From positions 12,895,569 to 12,959,568 of the forward strand of contig CM064690.1 of assembly GCA_032717465.1 (NCBI GenBank): 64,000 bases of DNA. The letters are read 5' to 3'. The DNA is from Coenobita brevimanus (lineage: Eukaryota > Arthropoda > Malacostraca > Decapoda > Coenobitidae). The notes below the pieces were generated by a model, which searched no databases, had not been told where the DNA came from, and was given only the letters and a program-made list of their open reading frames with translations. Positions 10,290-20,666 of this stretch are shown here, piece after piece. Numbering within the stretch: the first letter of the stretch is position 1; each line of letters begins with the position of its first letter. Position numbers and translations under genes: made by a program.

Positions 10290-11400
10290 CATTTTATTCC
10301 CATTACCTCCAGTATTGTTTGAGCGATCAACTGTGAAAAATTTATCGTTGGCCATATTATCCAGTCCACTGAAATTTTGTAATACTTGAATGAAATCTCC
10401 TAATCTGCACTTGGTTAGGGTAAGGAGATTTAGGGCTTCTTAGCACTCCTCGTATGCTTATTTCTAAATCTAGGTATTATTTTTTTCACCCTTCGTTGTA
10501 CACTGTCAAGTTTCTCCATATCTTTTTCGTAATACGGTGGCAAGAATTGAACGCAATACTCCAAATAAGGGTGTAATAAGGAATTTTACAAGGTGAGAAC
10601 GATATTTTTACCTGTCCCCGCTCCGGGGGCGTTCGGGGATGGGTAGTATTTTCACTCGGTTTGTCTGTTTGTTAATTTGTCTATCTGTCTGTTAACGTTA
10701 TGCTAAAACTACTGGTGCAATTTTGATTAAAATTACAAGGATGATGGGCTATGATCTGCTGATCACCTGATTAAATTTTGGCCCAAATTGGGCCAAGGCT
10801 CAGGCTGTAGACTCCAACAAAATTATAAAAAAAAAAAAACACACGGGACGGGTAAAATCGTTTTTTCGTTATAACTTCTTTCAAATTGGTCATATTGACA
10901 TGAAACCAAACCTAATGGTGCATCTTTCAAATTTCCATCCTGTAACATGCCTCATTACATCAGGGGGGGTCACCCTCCCTAGTTAGCGATAGGGGGGCAA
11001 ATGTCAGGAGGGTAGGGCCAAAAATTTCAAATGGGCATAAAATCGTCAATTTTCACCCAATTTACTCCAATTTTGATATGTAACATATTTGACTAGATAT
11101 CCTGTTGTGTTTATGCGTCAGCAGTAAAATGACTGCCAGGGATGGGCTTGTTGTGCCTTGGCACAGCTTCTTTTTTTGTTGATTTTTTTTCAAATGCTCT
11201 GCCTATGAATCCAGTCAACTTACTGGCTTTTTCAACAGCTTCTGTACATTGTTTCTTTGGTTTCAAATAATTTGTTTTTATAACTCCCACTTCTTATTCA
11301 TGATTTACCCTTCCAAGTTGGACATTATTCATGTTATAACTGGCCCTTACGTTTTTATTCCTAATCTTTAGCACTTTACATTTATTAACCCACCTTGTCC
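10290..11400 (-). pseudogene. CR1-like LINE reverse transcriptase C-terminus, split
   Basis: Two minus-strand blocks of one LINE lie in order. 11170-11400 reads VNKCKVLKIRNKN ... YLKPKKQCTEAVEKASKL and TGFIGRAFE; 10290-10600 reads NSLLHPYLEYCVQFLPPYY and EKLDSVQRRVKKII. In LINE reverse transcriptases these blocks are nearly adjacent, so the intervening 10598-11165 is an insertion. Stops and frame loss make it a pseudogene. The same protein blocks occur at 45165-45575 and 53000-53340. Confidence 0.75.
10598..11165. mobile_element. Short non-coding insert with palindromic ends
   Basis: About 560 bp lying exactly between two LINE blocks. The left end has CCCCG...CGGGG pairing near 10616-10638 followed by GTTTGTCTGTTTGTTAAT; the right end has TGTGCCTTGGCACA near 11152-11165. 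It has an A13 run near 10826 and no coding frame. It is a non-autonomous element of unknown class, resembling in style the hairpin-plus-TTTGTTTG end of the AGGTCA repeats. Confidence 0.55.
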
Positions 11401-11626
11401 TGGTAAACTATAGATACGTTACAACATTTTTTCATGCTTGGTCCCAATAACGTACCCATACAATTTGCAATTTCCACATTTTTCAAATTTCGCACGTGAT
11501 TTTTGGTATGTAGACGCGGGACACCTTCCTCTACCCACCGCCAGGCAGGAACACTCCCCGACTCTGCGTGACCTGTGCACACCTTTGTCTCGGTCACTTA
11601 CCTGTTAGCAGTGACCCTGCACAGAC

Positions 11627-13905
11627 ATGGCGCACTAAGTTCTCTCTGACGACAAAATTCAAGCCGCCCTTGATGCCTTCACAGGTGACAATGATTCCCC
11701 AATCGATGACAGTGTGGAGGACAAGGACTACGTGCTGCCTGATGATGAAACGAGCAGCAGTGCTGAGGTCCCGTCGCCAAGGAAGTGGTGGTATGTGACG
11801 TACCGTAAGGCACAGGAAGGCCAGCTTGGACCTCCACCACATGCACACACCTCTTTCCAGCCCCTAAACAAACGGTCTGAAGAGGACGAGGACGAGGATG
11901 AGGACGGAGCCGTTGGACGTGGTGTAACCTCATGGTGGGGGAGTGAAAGGATTTCACTGCGGGGAGCTGAAGGTGCAGCGAGAAGAAAAATAAGGTATGA
12001 GGATTCTGTTTTGTTTGGGGAAGTCACGAGTGGTGTGGTGGGAGTGATCAGTGAGAGGGAAAGTGGTGGTGGCAGGGTAGCAGCTCTGATGCGAGCACAT
12101 GGTGCACCTGGGGAGTGAGCAGGTGAGGAGTAGCCGCGCCCTAGCACCTCTTTCTCCTCTCAAGATTCCTGCGCTTCCTCCCCACAGCCCCATGATGTGG
12201 GGAAAGGAAGAAAAGGGAAGGGAAAGGGGAAGTGGAAAAAGGAGAGGGAAGAGGAGCACGACTGGGGAAGGGCGCCACCCTCCACCTTCCCAACCACCCA
12301 CTTCACCCTCTCCTCCCCACCCCGATGAAGGCGACGATGAGGACGTTGGTGTGGCGTGGGACTGGGAGGATGGGAGTGACTTCACACCTATCATTTACCA
12401 GTTCACAGAGGAGTGACAGTCTGGCTGTACTGCTCCTGGACTCCATGCAGGCTCCACCAGGGTGGATTTCTTCCACCTATACTTTGGTGAGGAGTTTGTG
12501 GAGCGGATTGTGGAGCAAACCAACACATTCGCATGCAGTCAGTGCTGTGAAAGCGAACGTGAAGGTACGACAAGCAGGCACTCCTAGCAATATGACTACC
12601 CAGTTACCAGAGGTGAGATGGTCATCTTTTTTACCCGGGTTCTCTTGATGGGTTTTGTACGGAAAAGACAAATTCTGGTATACTGGTCTACAGACCCTAT
12701 GACCAGCACACCTTTCTTTGGGAAGGAAATGGGCCAGAAGAGATTTCAACAATTTCTGAGCCACCTCCACTTTTACAATGCCGACAACCCTGCTAATGCA
12801 AATAACACCGATAGAATGAGGAGAATAAGGATGGTATATGATCACCTGCGGGAAAAGTTCCGCTCATCCTTCTATCCTTACAGAGACCTTGTCATAGACG
12901 AGAGTCTCGTGTTGTGGAGAGGCAATATTTCTTTTCGGCAGTACATACCCAGCAAGAGACGCCGTTTTGAGTTCAAGATCTTTGTTATGTGAGACTGTAA
13001 AACTGGTTATGTGCAAGACATATTCTTGTACACAGGGGCACAGACAGACATAACAGAAGATCGAAGTACTGGACTCCCTAGGGCCATGGTAAAGACAATA
13101 ATAAAGGAGTACCTTAATCGTGGTCACGTGCTGTACCTGGACAACTGGAACACTAGCCTCCTTCTCACTCGGTACCTCCACCTTCATGACACCAGAGTTT
13201 GGCACAGTCAAGAAAAACCGTTGCCATATGGCCAAAGTTGGGAGGAAACATGACAAGAATTTTGTGGTTTTCTTCAAGGCGAACAACATCTTCGCCACCG
13301 TATGGAACCACAACAGGGAAGTTTTCCTACTGTCGACAGTACACCGCCCCCTGATGCACCGCACCGATTCCGTGGATTACCGCAGCCAGAGGAGGCTCCA
13401 CGTCTGGAAACCGAAGTCAGTAATTGACTACAGAGTCAACACGAGGCAAGTTGACCAGTCTGACTCCATGATTTCCAGTGTGACATGTGCCAGGACCACG
13501 ATGAAGTAGGACAAAAAGCTGTTCTTCCACTTGCTCGACATCACGGTCCTGAACGCCCATTACCTCCATGCTTTGACAACGGGAACCTCTGAGACCTTCT
13601 AGGGGTTTGTGAGGGAGCTGTCTCGGGAATTCATCGTGAGGTATGGAAAGGACAGGCCGCACCACCGCACCCGCCACACCACTGCTGCCCAGACTCCCCT
13701 ACACCTCTTAGGATGCCACTTCCCCACCATTATCCCTCCTCAACCGAACTGTCCTAGACCCCAGCTCTGCTGTTACGTACAGTATGCAGCCAATCAAAAG
13801 TGAAAGCAACCACTCAGAGAAAAGACACGAGGTACGAGTGTGTGGAATGCAATATAGGATTGTGTGTTGAGCCATGTTTCAAAGGATACCAGACCTAAGT
13901 GCATT
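11627..13905 (+). pseudogene. piggyBac-type transposase (PGBD4-like), inactive
   Basis: Would encode a DDD cut-and-paste transposase of the piggyBac superfamily. The likely start ATG is at 11627, with a stop as codon 4. An acidic N-terminal region follows (DDSVEDKDYVLPDDETSS; DEDEDED). The core starts near 12370 (FTPIIYQF, then FFHLYFGEEFVERIVEQTN) and continues with YWSTDPMTSTPFF at about 12680. Catalytic Asp motifs are VIDESLVLWRG (about 12890), LYLDNWNTS (about 13130) and VDQSDSM (about 13450). A Cys-rich C-terminus (CYVQYAANQK, then CVECNIGLCVEPCFK in shifted frames) runs to about 13905. In-frame stops occur near 12414, 12582, 12990 and 13507, with frameshifts near 12110 and 13200, so it is dead. 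I could not place both TTAA-flanked termini. Confidence 0.9.
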
Positions 13906-13939
13906 ACTGATACTGTGTGTGCTTGCGATAATAGGACGC

Positions 13940-14055
13940 TCACGATAACAGGAAGTGCTGTAAATATGTGGTAATATGACACTCACTATAATACTAAGGC
14001 CTGTAAATATGCAATAATATGACTCACTGTAACAGTAAGGCCTGTAAATATGTGA
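13940..14055. repeat. Short tandem repeats downstream of the piggyBac pseudogene
   Basis: The word CTGTAAATATG recurs about every 45-60 bp (near 13960, 14004 and 14041) with AATATGACACTCACT-like sequence between. Probably part of the element's 3' untranslated region. It stops abruptly at the next transposon fragment. Confidence 0.6.
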
Positions 14056-14342
14056 CATGTGAGCGGGCAGTCAAACTGGCAATGGACTACAACAATGGTC
14101 TGACGAAGAACGAAGAAGAACGACAGCTGATCTTCCATGCTGTGCAGCAGCACAGAGACCTCTACGACTCGACCAAAAAAACCCACATGTAATAAACTGA
14201 TAATGCTTGTTGTATAGCTCAAAAACATTGTTTCTTTTTATACCACATTGTTTATTTTTACCTTGCTTCACCATACCCTTAACGAACTCAGATCAGTTAA
14301 ATTTACAGAATGCACGAGTAGCGAGGCACGACTCTGCATTAA
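14053..14342 (+). pseudogene. 3' end of an unclassified DNA transposon (second copy of the 55-57 kb element)
   Basis: The first 130 bp translate to ERAVKLAMDY ... TKNEEERQLIFHAV and end at a stop near 14191. The same C-terminus is at 55150-55300 on the minus strand. The following about 150 bp (AATAAACTGATAATGC, CTTGCTTCACCATACCC, CGACTCTGCATTAA) also matches that element's 3' UTR, and identity stops at TTAA near 14342. Only the last tenth of the element is present, directly joined to the piggyBac pseudogene. Confidence 0.85.
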
Positions 14343-14457
14343 CAAAACAAAAAAACAAAAAAACAAAAAAATCCTTGAATGCTTTGTAAAGTGGAATCGC
14401 TTGCATACTTTACCCACCTAAATAACCATTTTTTTTTCTCCTCTATAAGTGCTGAAC

Positions 14458-14463
<6 letters not shown>
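14343..14463. other. A-rich linker before an AT array
   Basis: Begins with (A)n-C runs. The last bases, CTGAACACTCTGATATAT, resemble CTGAACACTCTAATATTATA at 57521-57540, which also precedes an (AT)n array. Confidence 0.5.
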
Positions 14464-14538
<75 letters not shown>

Positions 14539-14562
14539 GAGAGGGATCTGTATATATATATA
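14464..14562. repeat. (AT)n microsatellite
   Basis: About 35 TA units to 14534, a short GAGAGAGGGATCTG interruption, then a further short TA run directly before a LINE fragment. Confidence 0.95.
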
Positions 14563-14963
14563 TGAAAGTGAAGCTTGGACCTTGTGGGAGGGACAGAAGT
14601 CAAGAGTGAGAGCAGTGGAAATGAGTTATTTGAGAGGAGCATGTGGAATCACAAGGGGAGACAGACTGGCAAATCAGAAAGTGAAGGAGCGTTGTGGTGT
14701 GGATGTGAATGTGATAGGGAGCGTTAGGAGAAACACACTGATATGTGGAGAGGATGGAGAGTGAGAGACTGACGAGGAAAGTGTATGTGAGTGAGGTGGA
14801 GGGGGAGAGAGGGTGGGGGAGGCCAAGGATGAGATGGGGGGATGGAGTGGAGAGGTATATGAGAGACGGGGGTGTGGGCAGGGCAGTGAAATGGCGGGGG
14901 ACAGGGCGACGTGGAGGTAATTTGTTTGTGACCACCCCGTGTGGGATTAAGGCGTCTGGCAAT
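14563..14963 (+). mobile_element. RTE-like LINE 3' fragment (family 1, copy A)
   Basis: Corresponds to the C-terminal 400 bp of the LINE at 15497-18470. It starts at GAAGCTTGGACCTTG, includes [17 protein letters not shown], and continues to the terminal block GGCGTCTGGCAAT, where similarity stops. A CT run and then an AT array follow the end. Heavy 5' truncation is typical of LINE insertions. Confidence 0.9.
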
Positions 14964-14998
14964 CTCTCTCTCTGTCTCTCTCTCTCTCGGTATATATC

Positions 14999-15003
<5 letters not shown>

Positions 15004-15049
<46 letters not shown>

Positions 15050-15062
15050 TGTATATATAATC
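15004..15062. repeat. (AT)n microsatellite with CATCAT tail
   Basis: About 22 AT units, then GTATATATAATCATCATCATC. It lies between the LINE fragment and a 270-bp repeat. Confidence 0.92.
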
Positions 15063-15330
15063 ATCATCATCATCAGCTGTTTGAGTATCCACTGCAGAAC
15101 CGGCTTATCCCGACCTAGGTCGGGACGATACAGCCAATGTATCTCTACCAAGTGGCTTAGGCTGTCTGGCAGAGATTGTATGTAGGGTGAGAAGTGCTTG
15201 TAAGTGTAAATGTATTGTTAAAGTGGCATTGGATGTGTGTGTAGTCTGTGAACCAATTGTAATCGGCCCGAGCAAGCCGACTGGGTGCAAGCATACTTTA
15301 TAGTAAGCGACGCTGGCTCAACCACAGCAC
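15063..15330 (+). repeat. 270-bp dispersed repeat (R270), copy 1
   Basis: Closely matches 57632-57895 in the same orientation: AGCTGTTTGAGT, GATACAGCCAATGTATCTCT, ACCAAGTGGCTTAGGCTGTC, GTAATCGGCCCG and CAACCACAGCACCC occur in order in both. Both copies begin just after an AT array and diverge at the same point after CAGCACCC. This copy also has a GACCTAGGTC palindrome at 15109-15118. It has no coding frame and its class is unknown. Confidence 0.88.
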
Positions 15331-15379
15331 CCCTTATGTCCGCCAATGCAGTATGTGGCCGGGTGAACACTCCCAAAGT

Positions 15380-15455
15380 TTATTACCCTAACAGGGCGCG
15401 AACCCTGGTTCACCTGTGTACGAAAAGCGCACTCTACCACTGTACCACAGAGGCT
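15380..15455 (-). tRNA. tRNA-like sequence (Lys-UUU-like), pseudo-tRNA or SINE head
   Basis: Minus strand: A-box TGGTACAGTGG and B-box GGTTCGCGCCC at tRNA-like spacing, with CTTTTCG at the anticodon-loop position (UUU). The anticodon stem has mismatches and no clean acceptor stem is visible. Most likely a tRNA-derived short repeat. Confidence 0.5.
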
Positions 15456-15460
15456 CTCTC

Positions 15461-15497
15461 TAAATATATAGATAGATAGATAGATAGATAGATAGAT
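15461..15497. repeat. (GATA)n microsatellite
   Basis: About eight TAGA units that abut the first codons of the LINE at 15497. On LINE 3' ends elsewhere (25071-25080, 59852-59862) the same tetranucleotide is a tail, so this may be the tail of an earlier insertion. Confidence 0.9.
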
Positions 15498-18466
15498 GAC
15501 GACTAAGGACCGAACAAAGGACTTGGTTCGGATAGCTACATGGAATGTAAGGGGTGCAAATGATGAGGTGAGAGAAAGAGAGATTGTCCAGGTGCTTGAG
15601 GGTGCGAAAGTGGATGTATGTGGATTCACTGAAACTAAATGGGGAGGTGAGAGTGTGAGAGAATGGGAGTATGGATGGGGTATATGTGCAGGAGTAGGTA
15701 AGAATGAGAGGGCAAACGAAGGAGTGTGTATTGTTGTGAGTAACAGATGGAAGGAGAATATAAGAGAGTATGGATCACTTGGCTCTAGGATTGTGTGCGT
15801 AAGAGTGAAAGTTGGACTACAGATGTGGGTGACTGTGTGCATGTATGCGCCAACACAAGATCGTGCAAGTTGAGTGAGAGAAGAGTTCTGAACAAATGTG
15901 GAAGTGTGCTTGGAAAAGTTTGAAAGGAATGAGAGAGCTTGTTTGACTGGAGATATGAATGGAAAAGAAGGGAATGTGAAGGTGGATGGAGTAGTTGGTG
16001 AATGGGGTGTGCATGCAGAGATGGATGAGAATGGCAGTGCTTTAGTGGACATTTGTGCCAGGAGGGGGTTGATGATAGCTAATACCGTCTTCAGGCACAA
16101 AATGATCCATAGGTATACGTGGCAAGTGATGAGAAGGGTGGATGGTGAACTGAATGAATGGAAGGCAATGACTGATTATGTGTGTGTGGATGAAAGGATG
16201 AGAAGGTGTGTAATGGACGCAAGAGTATACAGAGGTTGGGGGAGTGGACTTTCGGACCACCACTTGGTGGTGGTCAGAATCAAAGTCCAAACTAAATGGA
16301 GAAATAGGAGAAGGGAAGGACAGGAGGAAGTAGTACTTACAAGGAGGGTAGAAGAGTTACAAGAGGATGGAAAAAAGGCAAAATATAAGAGTGAAGGGGA
16401 GGAGCGATTGGGTAAATATAGATTGGAGCAGATGGGGGACGTGGAAGGTGTGTGCAAGATATTCACAGAAATCTTTGCAGCTTGTGAGGTGGTGTGTGGG
16501 GTGAAGAGAAGATGAAAGGAGATAAGGGAACAGCATGGTGGACTGAAGTGGTGACAGAGGCTATGGCACAAAAGAAGAAAGCATACAGTGAGTGGATGAG
16601 AAACAGGGGAGTCAAAGAAGTTGAGAGATGGAAGAGAGAGTTATATGTAGAGAGGAAGAAAGAAGTAAAATGATTAGTAAGAGAGAGTAAGAAGAGAGTG
16701 GATGAGGAATTTAGAAGGAATTTGATTGTAAAGTGGAGGGACTGTAAGAAAATATTCTGGAAAGAGGTAAAGGACGTTAGACAGGGTACCAAAGAAGTTA
16801 GCTGGGAAATGAAAGATAAAAATGGTAGATTACTAGTGGAGAAGGGAGAAAAAGTGAGCAGATGGAGAGAACACTTTAAGGAATTGTTGAACATAGAGAA
16901 TGAAAGTAATACAAGTATGAGTGGCTGGGGAATGGCTGGGAGAAGGAGGGATGTGAGAAGAGGGAAAGAAATCAGTAGGATGGAAGTTGTGGAAGCAATG
17001 AAGAATGTTAAAATGGGGAAAGCCCCAGGAATTGATGGAGTGTATGGTGAAAGGCTGAAACATGGGGGAGAGACAGTAGTAGAATGGATGTGGAAGATGT
17101 GCAGATTGGCCCAGGAAGAAGGTAGAGTCCCAGGGGATCAGAAGTCAATTATAATTACTCCCCTGTACAAAAGAAGAGTGTGGTAATCATAGAGGCATTT
17201 GCCTTCTTTCTCTAATATTAAAAGTATATGGTAGGATACTTATTGACAGAGTTAGGAATATAACGGTGGAATTAGTTGGAGAAGAACAGGAAGGTTTTAG
17301 GAAGGGAAGAGACCTTTAGTGGAAAAGTTTCTAGAGAAGAGAAAGAAGCTGTATGCAGGCGTCATGGATTTGGAGAAGGCATATGACAGGGTGGATAGAC
17401 AAGGATTGTGGAAAGTATTAAGGATATGTGGAGTAGATGGAAAATTGTTGAAGGTGGTGAAGAGTATGTATGAGGGTGCTAAGGCTGCAGTGCATGTGGA
17501 TAGTGAACTGAGTGAGTTTTTCTATTTGTAGGTTGGATTGAAACAAGGATGTGTCATGTCTCCATGGTTGTTCAATATGTACATGGATGGGGTTATAAAA
17601 GAGGTACAAGGTAGGGCAGTGGATGTTGAAGAGACCCTAGTGAGAGAGGGCAGTGATTGTAAAGTTGCTGTACTGTTGTTTGCAGATGATACTGTGTTGT
17701 TATGTGAAGACGAAGGGAAGCTGCAACGCTTGGTGGATGAGTTTGGGAGAGTGTGCAAGAAAAGGAATCTAAAGGTGAATGTAGGGAAGAGTAAAGTGAT
17801 GGTCTTCGAGAGAAGTGAAGTCAGTTTCTGTACAGTGAGACTGGATGGGAAGGAGATGGAGAATATGAATGCGTTTAAGTACTTGGGTAATGTGATGAGT
17901 AAGGATGGAGGTTTGGAGGGTGAAGTGCTTGAAAGGTGCAGTAGGGAAGAAAGGTTGCTGGTTCATTGACAGCAGTGATAAGAAACAGGGAAGTGAGCAT
18001 GGAGGTGAAAAAGCTACTGCATGACAGTATTGTGATACCGACTCTAACATATGGAAGTGAAGCTTGGACCTTGTTGGAGGGACAGAAGTCAAGAGTAAGA
18101 GCAGTGGAAATGAGTTATTTGAGAGAAGCATTTGGAGTCACATGGAGAAACAGACTGACAAATGAGGAAATGAAGGAGTATTGTGGTGTGGCTGTGGATG
18201 TGATAGGAAGCATTAGGAGAAACACATTAAGGTGGTTTGGCCATGTGGAGAGGATGGAGAGTGAGAGACTAATGAGGAGAGTGTATGTGAGTGAGATAGA
18301 GGGGGTAGAGGGAGGGGGAGGCCAATGATGAGATCGAGGGAGGAGTGGAGAGGTATATGAGAGAGGGGGGGGGGTGAGCTGGGAGCAGGGCAGTGAAATG
18401 GCGAGGGACAGAGCGACATGGAGGCGATTTGTTTGTGGCCACCCCTTACGGGATAAAGACGTCTGG

Positions 18467-18470
<4 letters not shown>
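15497..18470 (+). pseudogene. RTE-like non-LTR retrotransposon, nearly full length (family 1, copy B)
   Basis: One polyprotein would carry an APE-type endonuclease and a reverse transcriptase. The endonuclease at 15496-16290 shows RIATWNVRG, FTETKW, TGDMNG (about 15950) and SDHH (about 16252), the usual N-E-D-SDH set. The reverse transcriptase shows GKAPGIDGVYGERLKHGG (about 17015), the palm block DLEKAYDRVDRQGLW (about 17370), GLKQGCVMSPWLFNMYMDG (about 17535) and FADDTVLL (about 17680). The C-terminal block SIVIPTLTYGSEAWTLLEG (about 18030) is followed by FGHVERM. Similarity to other copies ends at CGTCTGGCAAT (18470), where an AT array starts. In-frame stops near 15871, 15886, 16513, 16672 and 17184 and several frameshifts disable it. 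The 2.97 kb length suits RTE-type elements; that clade name is inference from motifs and the microsatellite tail. Confidence 0.88.

Positions 18471-18554
<84 letters not shown>
18469..18554. repeat. (AT)n microsatellite at a LINE 3' end
   Basis: About 43 AT units beginning at the last base pair of the LINE terminal GGCAAT block. Confidence 0.97.
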
Positions 18555-18558
<4 letters not shown>

Positions 18559-19205
18559 AAGATGACATTGCCATGTGACGCTGATCTTTAACCCACTGTT
18601 CCATATCGGTCTATCTCTTCGCTGACACTAAACGCTCAACCACGACTGGTCCACATTAAATCAAAAGTGTTGTATTTTATTCACACACAGACATAGGTGG
18701 AAATCTGACCTTGCCCTGTGACTTAGGCCAGTGATCGACTGTTGTCAAAATGTAATCCTTTTATTCCTGCCGTATCTTACACCCTTTCACAATATTTGGT
18801 CGAAATAGAACAAAATTGGCTTAAGCTGACCTTGTCCTTTGTTCTGTTGCTCCCCCCAAAACAATAGGTTTACTCAGTGACTGACTCTACACCCCTCGAC
18901 CCGAGTTGACTAAAATGAAATCAAAACTGTTAGGGTTACGTTGGTAACCATTACTAATGGGGAACGAAATTAAACCTTGCTCTGAGACCTTATATCACTT
19001 GAGTAATAGTTCTTCATATTGACTCACTTTGCACATCACTTAAATTACACTATTTAGTGCAGTTTGATCTAAACAGGACAATAATTGTTACGGTCATTCT
19101 GTCTGGTTAAAGTTTTACCTAGCTCTATCCCTTGATCTTAGTGTTTAACTTCAACCCTGCCACCTAGTTTGGTTGAAATCTGATATAAACTTTGTGAGAT
19201 TATTA
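18555..19205 (+). repeat. Degenerate tandem repeat with TTTGGTTGAAATCTGA-type words
   Basis: Loosely periodic (roughly 130-170 bp) words such as GGTCGAAATAGAACAAAATT, TTTGGTTGAAATCTGA and CTGACCTTG. The same theme occurs at 35635-35830 (same strand) and, inverted, at 40787-41400. It is non-coding and old. Confidence 0.6.
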
Positions 19206-19207
19206 GT

Positions 19208-19208
<1 letters not shown>

Positions 19209-19260
<52 letters not shown>
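19209..19260. repeat. (CA)n microsatellite
   Basis: 26 CA units at the end of the degenerate repeat tract. (GT/CA)n arrays also flank the related tract at 40738-41400. Confidence 0.97.
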
Positions 19261-19262
<2 letters not shown>

Positions 19263-19482
19263 TTGGCTAAAACATATTACACGCTCTCACACGGGTACTC
19301 GTATAAGAAAGAGTCTGCAGAAGAATGAGGGGAAAAAATGACAAAAAAGACATTTGGGAGAAAGCAGGAAGGATGGTTTTTCAAAAACTTTAGCTGGTTA
19401 GGCCAACTAGGTTAAAAAAAAAAAAAAAGTGAAAAATTATATATTCTCGCTACGAATAAGAAAAGCGGAATGCCAAAATATC

Positions 19483-19513
<31 letters not shown>

Positions 19514-19748
19514 GATAGATAGATAGATATAGATATAGATAAAAGAGCAGAATTGCATTTATTTTTCTTTGTTTGTCCTTAAACCACGTCCAAACCAAGG
19601 GCCAGAGACCCCCAGATCCACATATACTCTGACTCAGGGTGACTCAAGGATGGTTATAGGGGGGTTAAAATTCAGATCTGGGTCATTTGATGTCAACGGT
19701 AGAATGTTGGCTTTTTTGGCCCCGGCAACGCTGGGTACCCCTGCTTGA

Positions 19749-19755
<7 letters not shown>
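19261..19755. other. Linker with GT and GATA microsatellites; no gene
   Basis: Holds (GT)14 at 19483-19510, GATA units at 19511-19540, and otherwise featureless sequence. Confidence 0.7.

Positions 19756-19832
<77 letters not shown>
19756..19832. repeat. (AT)n microsatellite, left flank of the LTR element
   Basis: About 38 AT units with one ATGTAT interruption, ending exactly where the LTR begins. The array continues at 25820 on the far side, so the LTR element probably split one AT array. The flanking ATAT on both sides is compatible with a 4-bp target duplication but cannot be proven in a repeat. Confidence 0.93.
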
Positions 19833-20624
19833 TGTTACGGAACAGAGAAAGATAATGTACACTTTAAGTGAGAATACTAAAAATCACTACTGTCCCGTAA
19901 AGTTCCAGGTTCAAAACAAAGAGTTAGGTAAAATTACAAGTTAAAGTTTAATGCTCAAACTAACAACAAAACATTCAGGACTCATAAGGATAATGTAATG
20001 GCAAAAAACAGGTTAAATATATGGTTAACTGCAATAGCCTCTATTAACATGAAATTAGCAAGAGTAAATTTACCTAAGTCAGCCCTGATAAAATGAAAAT
20101 ACACTGGGTAATGCTCAGTTAATGCAAGATAAATTATTACAGATACAAATTAATATTAAAACTGGCTGACAAAATGAATCCTACATAAATTACAAAAAAA
20201 ACTCACTAGGCCTACAATTCAACACCTTATGCTATACGGTACAAGGAAAAAATGCAATAACAGTTATACTCAAATTACACAGCTGCTAGATGGTTGGAGA
20301 CTTCCGGAGCACTCACAACAATAACTGTACAGGGGAGGACAGAGATGTGAACAAAATGAGGAGTAGATCTAAGTGGCAATGATGCAGAGACTGAGCTCAT
20401 TATATAGGGGCCAGCAGAGCTTGATACAACTTGTAAGAAGGACGCGCAAATGAAGCCATGGCGACAAAGAGTTGACAATCCCGCTCTGAACAACATAAAG
20501 AACGACTTACTCTACTATAACGGTAGAAGGGGGGGAATGAGGCAGAACACGCTCGTGATCGAACATGCAGCATACTGTGTGTTAAAATTACACAAAGGAT
20601 GATGAAATCATAGGCTATGTAACA
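19833..20624 (-). repeat. LTR (3' LTR in element orientation)
   Basis: 792 bp with TG...CA ends. It matches the right LTR along its whole length once the LINE insertion there is removed. Most differences cluster near 20148-20170. Confidence 0.95.
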
Positions 20625-20645
20625 CCTCCCCACAAAGAAAAAGAA
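20625..20645 (-). promoter_or_regulatory. Polypurine tract of the LTR element
   Basis: On the minus strand, TTTGTGGGGAGG directly precedes the TGTTAC start of the LTR. This is the position and composition expected of the plus-strand primer. Confidence 0.7.
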
Positions 20646-20666
20646 ATTTACAAGGGAAATTTCTTA

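Noticed and set aside
11728..12394. Minus-strand Ser/Pro-rich frames opposite the piggyBac N-terminus
   Set aside because: Shadows of the acidic and Pro-rich coding strand; no domain of their own.
14379..14609. Tyr-Ile repeat frames through (AT)n arrays (also at 18.5, 25.9, 26.3, 45, 54.4, 57.5 and 61 kb)
   Set aside because: AT arrays lack stop codons in every frame and mechanically encode Tyr-Ile; not proteins.
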